A stretch of 64,000 nt of DNA from Mesostigma viride. Taxonomy: Eukaryota > Streptophyta > Mesostigmatophyceae > Mesostigmatales > Mesostigmataceae. The position numbers and the translations under genes are program-made. This document shows, one piece after another, positions 9,860 to 20,303 of this stretch. Each line of letters begins with the position of its first letter. Within the stretch, counting starts at the first letter, position 1. The notes beneath the pieces are model-generated. The model had not been told where the DNA came from and searched no databases. It saw only the letters and a program-made list of their open reading frames with translations. Where the stretch lies: assembly GCA_009746045.1 (NCBI GenBank), contig RPFO01000034.1, forward strand, positions 3,384,681-3,448,680, read 5' to 3'.

Positions 9860-12800
9860 TTAGTTGGGCGAGGAATGGAAGTGCCTGAGAGTATCATACG
9901 CGGACTGAGAAATCTCGATCACCGTCGGGTGGCGTGCATCGCCAGGGACCCCCTTCTCCGTGCGGTCGGAAATATCCGTCCACTTCTCCAGCTTCTGTGT
10001 CATCATCCCGCCAAAGCTGTCGTCCTTGTTCTTGTCAAAGTAGAGATACGCGCTGCAGGAGGGCGAGGAATGGATAAAAAGCAGAACCCCGGCAAATGCG
10101 CGAAAGGAAGCCCGAAATCTTTTTACCACGTCACACGATCCGGCTGCATCCAAGCTCTATCCAGGCATCAAGCCTCAAGTCTCAAGTCTCAAGAATCAAG
10201 GAGTATGTTTTTTTTTTAAAAAGGAATAATTTGGCGATTTGCACATCGCATCTGGTAAGCATAAGTCTGCGTCCGAGGTTTTGTTCTGTTCCATTTCAGC
10301 CCCAACCCTACAGAGAACCACCTCCCTTCCCCAAAGCCTTGAACATTATCACTCAGGATGCCAAACAGTATAAAATCACGTGGTCACAAAGTAAGACCCT
10401 GGGGCACCGCATGCCAAGACATGCATACATGTTATCCTGCCTGTTACCAACGAAACCACCAATTAGGATAAAGACCATCCATGACCACATGCAAGCCACA
10501 CAAACATCAGCCCCGCACAACGGTTTCTTATATAACTGCGGTGGCACGCACCTGCCGTCCACGACCACGGTGGTCGGCCCGTTGGCCCAGTAGTGGCGGT
10601 CGGTGATCGGTTCGCCCGGCTCGCTCCACGGTCCAAAGGGGCTGCGCGACGTGGACGCGCGGATGTTCTTCTGGAACGGTTTCACACGGTCGTCCTTGAA
10701 GAAGAGCACTGCCATGGCGCGGGGCAAGGGGCAATGGTGGAGGTTGACGATGATGGCGAAGGCAGCCAGTCGATGATTGATTATAGTAAGAGTGATTGCG
10801 ATGGCTACGGAGACGACAATGCATCACAATTCACACTCAGTCCAGCCACAATGATAGTGTTACTTTGTCCCCAGCAGGCACTGGCAAGGGCTCCAAGACC
10901 TTCTAATGAACGAATGTGGATGTGATAAACCGGCAAGGCAGGAACTGTTACCAACGGGACATGTCATCGCACCCACCATAGCTGCCGTCCATCCAGCGCA
11001 TGAGGTGCGGCTCCATGGCCGCGTACCCCGGGTCAAATAACAGCTTGGCATCTTGAAAGCCGTGGAAGTCCTTGGTGGTCGTGTAGTAGATGCTGGCACG
11101 AACAACAATATCGACCATTAAGGACGAGAGGAGCGGTTTCATAAGACGTACTTTCAAGAGACGTTTCGCAACCACAAGACATTCAGAAGGCCGCACAGTT
11201 GCATTACCATCATGAAAACAGTAAACCAGCATGGACGAGCACGGACACAGAATGCAAGACCTACAAGCATGACATCATGTGCCCTTGTGAACCCGTACAT
11301 GCAGCTAACGACGGGGTGACAGGACCGTGAGGGCGCGGTGCAGAGGGGCGACTACAACCCCAAAATACATGACCGGCCCTTCATGAATTGGTATTGACAC
11401 TGCCCTCGTTCGATTCCCGTACCAAAATAGACCGTAGCAAGCATGCTGCATCCTCTAGCGAATCATTGGTGAGCTCGCTACCTGCCCAGGCCAACCACGC
11501 TGGTGGCTCGGTCAACACCCTCACAGAGAACCCATGGGCACTTCCCCGAGAACTCCAATCCCAAGGTTTGCAAGAGCTGCTGACGAGTACGCTGCCAACG
11601 AGTGCATGCAGCCGATGCGCGCATGCAGCCCATGGGTGCGCTGACCCTCCAGGAGGGTAGACGAGATACGACCCCACAAAGGCACTGCGGCATTTCATAG
11701 CCAGCTCAAAGTAAGCGCCTCCATTATAACTCTACGCTGAAACATGGAAAGCATGTTTCGGCCTATGGTTTCGTCTCGATGCGGCATGCAGAGCCTCCTG
11801 GTTCAGATTTTGAAAGCGTGCAGCGCCGCCTCACCGGTGGTCGTACAAGTGGAAGTTGGTTGGGTCGTTGTCCTACTATACAACATGAAAGCTACAACAT
11901 ATCTCGCCGGCTTACCGGTGGTCGTAGAAGTGGAAGTGGGTCGGGTCCGTGTCTTCATTGACAGAGGCCGCAAACACGATCATGGCCTCCTCGTTGTTCA
12001 GCCAGAAGATCTCGGGGCTCCACACGTTGCGCGTCTTGCCCTTCTGCTTGCGACAAGCACCGCCACGGCCACGACCACGCATGCCACACCACCGGCATTA
12101 GCTCAACACCGCCACGCACACCAAATTGCTGGAAGCAACACCGGCCCGCCACAAGCAACGCCGTTGCCATTAGCGCCGATCCTTTGCTGACACATCATGT
12201 GCTGATAACAGCGTGGCATTCCCAGCAGTACGGTCAGCATTGCCCACATGTTTTCTGGCTAGTTGGCCAAAGGGGGGGAGGGGGGGAGGGGCAGTCCAAT
12301 CCAAGGCACAGTGCCATCGAGTTACCCTCTCATATATTTAACAATCCATAGAAGAAAAAGTGCCAATACATATGCCAGGGACTACACCAGCATCTGCATC
12401 TTTTCATGCTTCTTTTGCCCCCCTCCTGTCTCCCGATTGCTGCTCGTGCCCCCCCAACTGGCTCCCCTCCATCAGCTATCCTCTCCATCGTACCTACATC
12501 CCAAGGAAAACGTGCGCCGCAGGCACATGCATGCACACACAGCTACAATGCCATTCAGGCCGGCGCAACACACACACACACACACACACACAGGCTCATG
12601 CTCGCACATGCCAGCTCCTGTACTTCCACACAGACCAGGCCCTTTGTATCCATCCAGCACCTTTGCTCCATACAACACAGACCTACACTGACCAGACCGC
12701 GTGGTTCACACAGCCTAACCCTGTTGCTTGCACACAGGCTATACCCTGTGCTTATCTATGTAGACCCGCCCCAGTGAAAATTTTAGTACCTACTGGATTC

Positions 12801-15223
12801 AAACACATAGACTCGCCCCGGTGTGCTCCTACTGGATGCAAACACATAGACTCGCCCCGGTGTGCTCCTACTGGATTCAAACACATAGACTCGCCCCGGT
12901 GTGCTCCTACTGGATTCAAACACATAGACTCGCCCCGGTGTGCTCCTACTGGATGCAAACACATAGACTCGCCCCGGTGTGCTCCTACTGGATTCAAACA
13001 CATAGACTCGCCCCGGTGTGCTCCTACTGGATTCAAACACATAGGCTCGCCCCGGTGTGCTCCCAGGCACACACGCCCCCTGCACGCCCCTCGCACGCCC
13101 CACGCACGTCCCGCGCACGCCGCACGCACGCGCCCACCAACGGTCACCCATCCCCCCCATGCCCATGCGCAGACGCCCCACCCACCAGTGAGCCCATGAT
13201 GTCCAGCTCGCGCGGCTTCTGCCAGTGGATCAGGTCCTTGGACGTGGCGTAGCCGATGGTGGTGCCGCGCTGTTATCCGCAACCGTGGGTTTAGGGGGGC
13301 GCGCAGGCCATGGGTCATGCAGCCACACGGGCCATGTTCCGAGGATGTGGGCCATGCCGTGACGAGGTGGCCATGCACGCCATCAAGCAGCAACCCCGCC
13401 CAAAAAACACATGCCATTCAGCACCCCGCCAAGGAGCGACCAGCCGTGCAGCAAGCAGCCGCGCAGCAGAGGACCATCCAACGCGTCGCCCCAATGGCCA
13501 ACATGCCGACCCACACACACGCAGCAAACAGGTACGAAGGCCAGCATGAACGTTAGTGAGCAGCCAGCAACGAAATGGGGCCGAGCAAGGATCTCACGAG
13601 AAGGTGCGACATCCAAACTCAAAATTGAGTATCCACAGCCATTATAACCACTCGCAGGCATACAGCACCTACCCAGCTGGACATCCACACGAGGTGGTAC
13701 CGGCCGTCGGGCGCGCGCGAGATGGCTGGGTCTCGCATGATGGGTTCGTCCAGCATGGACGTGCGGCGCACGGGCAGGATGCCGTTGCCAGGCTTCGGGG
13801 ACATCTGCAATTGGGCAGGGGAGAGGGGGATGGGTGGGGAGATGCATGGGCGGGGCGGTTTCATGCATGGGTGTTTCAGGATACTGCCACGAGGCATGAG
13901 GGGCAAAGGTGCATGTCACTGGGAGCACTGGTAGGCTACCATTAGGCGAGGCTAGCATTAGGCGAGGCTAGTATTAGGCGAGGCTAGTATTAGGCGAGCC
14001 TAGTATTAGGCAAGGCTAACATTAGGCGAGGCTGGCACTAGGCGAGGCTAGCATGAGGCAAGGCTAGCATCAGGCGAAGACTGTGAGGTCAGCTTGCTTG
14101 GGCATAGGGACTGAGAGCAGGAAGGAAGAGGGGCATTGCACTTGGATGATTCTAACAAAGGTGGGCGATGCGGGGGGGGATGGGGGATCAGTGGCGGCAA
14201 CAGGCAGGGGGTAGCGGGGGGGCCATTGGTGGGGTTTTTAGGGGGGGAGGAGGGAGTTTCATGGGGGGTCAGTTGTGACAAGGGTGACAGCATACCCTGA
14301 GTGCGTACAGAGCCGGCCAGCACATATAGTGTCCCTGAATGCAGGGTATGATTGTGGGCAGTGCCTCAGTATGGCAGCGGCATCAACGACAGCCTATGTG
14401 ACGTCAAAAGTCTGATGGCTTCAAGGCTGTCAAACATCCCACTTTGCAACATTTGACATTGAGAATGAAGTGATTAACCACAAACGTGTCTATTACGATG
14501 TTGAACCACGGGGATTCGACTGTTGGAGTACAGGATCAGAATGTTGGACCTCTACCTGTACAGAGACTACAGGGCGCGGCAACGAAGGTGGAGCAAAGGC
14601 AGGCAGTGAATATTGAACTTGGAGGAATAAGAGTAATAATTAGCGCTAACAGCAAGACGAAGCGTTGCTGGCATGGACAGGTGGAGTTGGGACGAAAAAA
14701 GCTTCATGCAACAAGCAATAAATCATGCACGTTTCGTTACGGCTCTCGTGCGTAAAGCCACAGCTACTCGAGGATGTGCGGGGGCTGCCATCGCGACGAG
14801 GCTGAAACCGATACGAGCGAAGCGCCGCGCTTCCAAGATGCTTACCCGAGAGCCCGGAATGAGCAGCCCCTTGCCATCGTCAACCTTGCGAAAGTTAATG
14901 CCGTCGTCACTTACGGCCAAATGCAGGCCGTCCGTAGCCTTTCCTATGTGATAGGACATTGCGAAGTAATGCCGCGGCCGGGTAGTAGGCATCTCCACGG
15001 CCCTAGATTCGCCCAATGCGGCAATGCTACCTCCTCCAGTGTGGTGCGGGGTGTGCACATCATGGATCTGAAATACGTGGGGGCCATGATGCAAATGGGA
15101 ATGATGGTATTCGTGGTGATGATGCAGGTGGCTGATCTCATCCAGCCACGCCCAGTTGTAGATCCCCATTGCCACCACGAGAAAGGCAGAAAGGGCCCCA
15201 ATTACGACTTTCCTGCGCACCAT
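9860..15223 (-). CDS. GH43-like glycosidase, type II membrane protein
   Basis: Seven exons on the minus strand: 15223-14846, 13804-13673, 13269-13186, 12043-11916, 11092-10977, 10708-10552 and 10052-9860. All introns are GT-AG, the phases agree, and the product is 395 aa. Residues 6-26 are hydrophobic after MVRRK, giving a signal anchor, so the enzyme domain should face the Golgi lumen or cell exterior. Residues 32-61 are extraordinarily His-rich (about 15 His). The remainder has the look of a five-bladed beta-propeller of glycoside hydrolase family 43: MLDEPIMRDPAIS (Asp about 151), GYATSKDLIHWQKPREL, NVWSPEIFWL, YAAMEPHLMRWMDGSYVLFF (Glu about 268), WANGPTTVVVDG and RHPTVIEIS. The Asp in RDPAI and the Glu in MEPHL are candidate catalytic residues, but I cannot place the full triad. 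The substrate is unknown; family members cleave arabinose- or xylose-containing polysaccharides. An in-frame upstream ATG at 15274 would add 17 residues. Introns 1, 3 and 4 carry tandem repeats. Confidence 0.9.
11822..11916 (-). repeat. Duplicated exon-4 end and 5' splice site, GH43 intron 4
   Basis: The end of exon 4 with its donor (ACTTCTACGACCACCG|GTAAGC, boundary 11916) is repeated 81 bp into the intron as ACTTGTACGACCACCG|GTGAGG (boundary 11835). About 50 bases align on either side of the junction with a few mismatches. 81 bp is 27 codons. Confidence 0.85.
12788..13062. repeat. 39-bp minisatellite (7 copies) in GH43 intron 3
   Basis: Seven copies of a 39-bp unit containing CTACTGGATTCAAACACATA and GACTCGCCCCGGTGTGCTC. 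The period is a multiple of three, so several frames stay open and give spurious ORFs. On the minus strand each unit has TGTGTTTGAATCCAGTA, close to the tRNA-like stretch at 50690-50770. A short CA microsatellite lies at about 12570-12592. Confidence 0.95.
13941..14078. repeat. 16-bp minisatellite in GH43 intron 1
   Basis: About nine imperfect copies of ATTAGGCGAGGCTAGC or variants, ending roughly 140 bases upstream, in the transcribed direction, of the exon 2 acceptor. Confidence 0.9.
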
Positions 15224-15709
15224 TCTAATATCTGCTAGCCAACTCGTAAGAACTACAAAGCAGTGGCCAGACACTCGCCAGCGCTAAGGGGAGACTCGGT
15301 GTAACAAGAAAAATGCATGAGAAAGCCTACGTGAAAAATGTAGCATAGCTTGGAATTCTCATCGTGCAAAACCCTAAAAGGTCAAATGCACCACGTATGC
15401 TTCTGTTTCTTATGCAGTACTCTACACGTGTTTTCCTTCTCAGCAATCTGCCGCTTTTTATTAATGCGAAGAAGAAATTCTTGCAGACGAGCCAGGACGA
15501 GCTTGCATTTATGTATGTACCAACAAGCGGGGGTCAGGGCCTCGGGGGTCGGGTGCCGTATCGCTAGCCTTCGCTATGTATGTAGCCATTCGCCAGTCGC
15601 CTGTTTCGCGGCGTATTCAACTGCCAGCACGTCAGTCAGTCGGTTGTGATTTGGATCCCACGCCGGTCATAGCCAGACAGAGATTGTACGTACAGACGGT
15701 ACAGTAAGA

Positions 15710-15806
15710 AGAGACAACAACAACAAGTAACAACAACAACATCGACAACAACAACAACAACAACAACAAAAACAACAACAACAAAAACAACAAAAACAAC
15801 AACAAG
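15710..15806. repeat. AAC microsatellite
   Basis: Imperfect (AAC)n array immediately left of the Harbinger-type element. A short similar run lies at about 19606-19628, on the far side of the element. Confidence 0.9.
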
Positions 15807-16106
15807 GTACAGTAAGAGCCTTTCCACATATGGTGACGAATTAGTGCGAATTAGGAGGACTCGGATTGGTCCGGACCGCAGTTCCAGGCTCGAGGTCTAA
15901 TTCGGCGCGGCGAATTAGAATGAATTAGCGGTGAATTAGTCGGGACGGGGTTTCCACATTCAGTTCCGATCCAACGGCGGCGAACAAGTTCCCGCCTTTT
16001 TGTGTGCATCATGGCACGTGCTTGACCCTAAAAGTGAAAACTGCACCCCGTCGCCCAGCATTACACGCCATAACCATCTGGCATCGCTGTGATTTTAAGC
16101 CTTGCA

Positions 16107-16271
16107 ATGGCTGAGCCGCCGCCTGCGGCGCTGACGTTTAAGACGCAAGAAGATGTTCTTGAGGCCGAGGTGCGCGGCCAGATCACAGCGGCCTATGCCA
16201 TACATTGGATTAGGCGCCTTAACGAACTGAGTCGAGGGAAGCGAGGAGGGGACGCGATGAGCGCCATCTAA
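16107..16271 (+). CDS. Small ORF within Harbinger-type element
   Basis: A 54-residue frame begins MAEPPPAALTFKTQEDVLEA and contains a Trp-Ile-Arg-Arg stretch. It lies near the left terminal repeat and is divergent from the transposase-like frame, the position of the second (DNA-binding) protein in Harbinger elements. The sequence itself is too short for me to assign; it may be a first exon or a remnant. Confidence 0.35.
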   Translation: MAEPPPAALTFKTQEDVLEAEVRGQITAAYAIHWIRRLNELSRGKRGGDAMSAI

Positions 16272-16991
16272 GCAGTTGCTTGTCATGTCTATACGCCCGG
16301 GCATCTCATGATCTGTCTACCATGCACGCATTTTCCTTGGATGAATCGAACAGCTTTTGACATTTTAATGGCGACAATGAAGTCCGGCCACGACAATATA
16401 GCGCTGCTCAGAGCTTCGTTGCCGAGAAATGTTTAAGAGGTGCTTTTTCCGGGCAGATAATGTAACTCTGCCTAGACCCCGGTAGCTTTCAGCACGCGCA
16501 TATTGCTTGAGGTAAGCGAGCCACGACGCCTGCAGGTGCTCCTGCCGAGGTGGAGACCTCCGAGAGCACGTGGATTAGGCTCATGCGTCACAGCAGCATC
16601 GACCTTCATTCTCCTGGTGTACGTGGAAGGTCACTTTTCAGGATTAACATATCTGAATGTTGATTGCCTGTTCATTTTCCGTCAATTGAGCAGCGATTGA
16701 AACCATGAGCCATGCAAGTGTAAGGTGCAGAATTCAGTTGATGAACCCAAGCAGGTAATGTGCAAAATAGATGAACCCAAGTAATATGTGCAGATGTTTC
16801 GTCCCACTGGCTGTGTGCTATTGCATGAACCGTGTAGGCCCTTGGCGTGTACTCACTTGCTGCAACCGTGCCCACAGCTGCTTGTCAATACACACGGCAG
16901 GCACAACGACTTTTGCCGCGAGGTGAAACATTTAACTCCCCCACACCTTGCATTTTTCACTCTTTCTTTTCCCTATCCATCCTACCCCCCA

Positions 16992-17545
16992 GCACACACA
17001 CACGCCCACATACATACACATGCACATAAATGTTCACACACACATGCACACACGCACGCATACACACACGCACACATACACACATGCACACATACACACA
17101 TGCACACACGCACACATGCACACACGCACACATGCACACATACACACATGCACACACGCACACATGCACACATGCACACACGCACGCATACACACATGCA
17201 CACATACACACATGCACACACGCACGCATACACACATGCACACATACACACACGCACACACGCACACACGCACACACGCACACACGCACACACGCACACA
17301 CGCACACACGCACACACGCACACTCGCACACTCGCACACTCGCACACTCGCACACACGCACACACACACACGCACACACGCACACACATGCACACACATG
17401 CACACTGTGACATACACATGTATGCACACAATATCACACACATGCACACACCCACGTGCGCACATGCACGCTAACACATGCACACAAACATGTGCACACA
17501 CCCACGAGCACACGTGCACATGCATACAAACGCACACAAACACAG
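16992..17545. repeat. CA-rich microsatellite (CACACG/CACATG/CACATA)
   Basis: About 550 bases of mixed hexanucleotide repeats inside the Harbinger-type element, including a pure CACACG run and a CACTCG sub-run. All long ORFs here are artefacts (alternating Thr-His or Val-Cys). Confidence 0.97.
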
Positions 17546-18744
17546 GCCGACTTGCACACATGCGCCACACACATCAATCCATCACCAATAAACGGGTTGC
17601 TTGGACCCAACGACCTTCTTACTCGCCTGTCCACCCAATGTTCTGCCCATCCTCCCGCCTGCCCGCCTGCAAGTCTGCCACCCGCCTATCTGCCCACCCA
17701 TCTGTCAACCTGCCTGCCTGCCTGCTTGTGTGCATGCCTGCGGGCCTGCATGTGCACCTGCGCCCATGCACCTATTATGCCCCCATGGCACATACATGCA
17801 GCCTAGCTAGTTGAGTGTCTCTAGGCACGCGCACATGGGTGGCTACATGGGCATTTGCCTGTGTCTTGGGCTGGGGCGTTGGGCTGATTAGTTCAAGAGT
17901 GGGCGGGAAGACGGTGGTATAATTGGGTGGGTAGGGACGGAGTGGATGGATGATTGGGGGGGTTGGATGCGGGTGGGACTCAAGTTAGTGTTAAGTCCAA
18001 TGTTGCCTATAGCATCAACAAAAATAAGCGAGAAAGCAGCCTAAATTCAAGGAGCCTACTTTTTGTAACATGTGCCAAACTGCAATTAATGGTTGCAGGC
18101 TCACAAGCTGCCAGATTCATAACGCACATGGAATGAATTGCATGGTTACAGGACAAGCGTGTGGTTGGAAATCTTACAATGCCTGGCAACGTCTCTTTCA
18201 TGTGCCCACTGAGAACCGCTGTTCTTCGACACAAGAAGGCTTTGGCAAGCAACGAGCTTCGGCCAGGGCCTTCATTTCAAGGAACCGTGTGTAAAGCAAG
18301 AACTCAGGATTTACAAACAGAAACTATACCTAACTTTGCGACCTTCATGCAGTATGTCATGTGCATGGCTATGTAGTATGTGCCAACAATCACAACGAAA
18401 ACGTGCGAAATTGCAAACATTGCCATGGAAGGGCAGGAGCCACGCACGCAGCAAATTAAAACGGTTCGTGAACCAGTCTGTCGGGCATAAAGGCAGCAAA
18501 GTCTGGCCAGCAATAATGCAGTGCGATGCGAGACAAACTCGGTAAATATGGGCAGGCAGGCGCAGCTCGTCCTCAGCAGTGCTATCTAACGTGACGGCGC
18601 CTTATTTCCGCGTGCACGGTGCCGAACATGGCACTGGCCTGATTCCAGTTGCAGCAACGCCAGATGCCTTCCCGTCATAGAGCAGAGGCTTCACGTACGT
18701 CGCCATCGTTGGCTACCAATCGCTATGCTTCCCGTGATAATGCA

Positions 18745-19224
18745 CTACGCGTCCGAACAAAATGTCGAGAAAGCAAACAATCTACACGCGAGAGAACTGG
18801 GCTGATAGCTTTTCAGTACTGGTTTTACCGTGCCTTCAAATTCCATTAGCTTACTTAACCATGGCTGACTAATTTTAGCTAACGCGATCAACATACACAC
18901 TACACGATCAAAGGAATCACGGGTCATGTGAAATGTTGCACGGAAGTCCGCGTCCGTCATGACACCCCCTCGCTTTGCTGATTCCCAAAATCCACGTCCT
19001 GCGGCCCTATCATATGCCCGCGGGCGACCGGGCTGCCACCCGCCTCGTCGGTCGTCTGGCTTGTCGTCCATTGCCATCCCCATCATCACTTGTGTGGCGG
19101 TTGCCATGTATTCCGCCTCGCGAGCCGCATTTTCCTGAATAATGCGGATCGCGGCCTGCTTCCTGCGTAGCTGCAGGTAGCGCACCAGCACGATGAGAAA
19201 TATAACTATTAGTCTCGCTATCAT
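18745..19224 (-). pseudogene. Harbinger transposase N-terminal fragment
   Basis: A 159-codon minus-strand frame. After a hydrophobic start it has a basic/amphipathic region and then WESAKRGGVMTDADFRATF followed by HMTRDSFDRVV. That pattern, an aromatic/basic segment followed by F-x-M-(T/S)-R-x-(S/T)-F-D, marks the region just before the nuclease domain in PIF/Harbinger transposases. A possible donor (GTGTATG) follows FDRVV near 18893; the remainder of the frame is probably intronic. No downstream DDE exon could be found. Confidence 0.6.
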
Positions 19225-19545
19225 GGCTACGCACTTTCATCCACTAACGCGCGGCAGCGATGGTGGCCGCACTGTCTTCCCGGCGTGCACGTGTTCCCCG
19301 CCCTTTTCACGTCGTGTTCCCCGCCCTTTTCGTGCATCGACCAAAAAAAAAAAAATAATTCTGACTGGAACTGGCCGGAACTGCTTTTTTCGAGTTCCAG
19401 GAGTTCCACCCCAGTTCCGGTCGAATTAGCGGTTAATTAGAATTACATTTCTAACTGGACGGCCCAATGTGGAAACCTCTAGTTCCGGAACCGACTGAAT
19501 TAGGACCCTAACTCCCCGGAACTGACGAATGTGGAAAGGGCCTAA

Positions 19546-20303
19546 ACAACAGGTTGGTACTCGAAAAAATGGGACTCATCAATGGACAATGGACACCTTG
19601 GTCTCGACAACAACAACAACAACAACAAAACTCGGAGATGGCCGGCTGGGAGATCTTGCAAAACTGCAGTGTCACGAAAAGGTGCGCCACTTGCTTTTCT
19701 CGTGTTCAAAGGGCCCTGCGATGTAACCGTATACTACTGTATACTGTACCGTACATAACCAAGCAGAACATTGGAACAACAGGGGTTCCGAATGCAAGCA
19801 TACTGGCAGCGGGGTCTCCGTGATGCGCGACGCGAGCCTGGGCGCAGCCTGGGCGCGGGATGAACGTAGTTTTCAGCTGCCAAGTTAGCAATTTTGTCGT
19901 TGGCATTTATTTAAAGGGTGTTCTGACCTTCTGGGTATGGTGCAAGCGAGCATCGAGGGCGTTTTGTCCCCCAACACCATGCATGTCTTCAGCAAGATAG
20001 GTTCAAGAGAATTTATGTATAGGTAAGTATGGCAATTAGTTGGTTTCATTATCACCATATGCCTGCAACGAACAATTCAAGGCGCGACTCTATCTCCCGG
20101 CTAAATTTAGCATTTGGCAGCTGCCACACCGTCTCCCAACCACATGGAGGATTCCTTACGATTTAGCAAGACAATCGCGAGAGAAGGGTCCACCATTCCC
20201 TGGGAAACAGGTATTCTGGGGAACAACGGCCTAGGCAAAGCAGACGGGGAACCATGAATGTATTTTTGGCTGGCCGCGAGCTCCTGTACTCAGCTCAGAA
20301 TAG
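19546..20303. other. Intergenic stretch upstream of the CTL gene
   Basis: Apart from the short AAC run at about 19606-19628 I see no repeat or exon. It would contain the CTL promoter and 5' UTR; no clear core promoter motif is visible. Confidence 0.3.

Larger units (their letters stand above)
15816..19542. mobile_element. PIF/Harbinger-type DNA transposon, 3.7 kb
   Basis: The ends are inverted: GAGCCTTTCCACAT at 15816 and ATGTGGAAAGGGCC ending at 19542, flanked on both sides by TAA (15813-15815 and 19543-19545), the 3-bp TWA target duplication typical of Harbinger elements. Subterminal zones at both ends carry many GAATTAG/CTAATTC words and paired GTTCC stretches. A minus-strand frame near the right end resembles the N-terminal part of a Harbinger transposase, and a small divergent plus-strand frame lies near the left end, as in two-gene Harbinger elements. 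I could not find the DDE nuclease domain in the middle, which is filled by a CA-rich microsatellite, so the copy is probably defective. Confidence 0.85.

Noticed and set aside
12360..13417. Long ORFs on both strands with 13-residue repeats
   Set aside because: These are produced by the 39-bp intronic array; the GH43 exon model on the minus strand skips it.
16788..17814. Several long ORFs of alternating Thr-His or Val-Cys
   Set aside because: CA-rich microsatellite; no start context or complexity.
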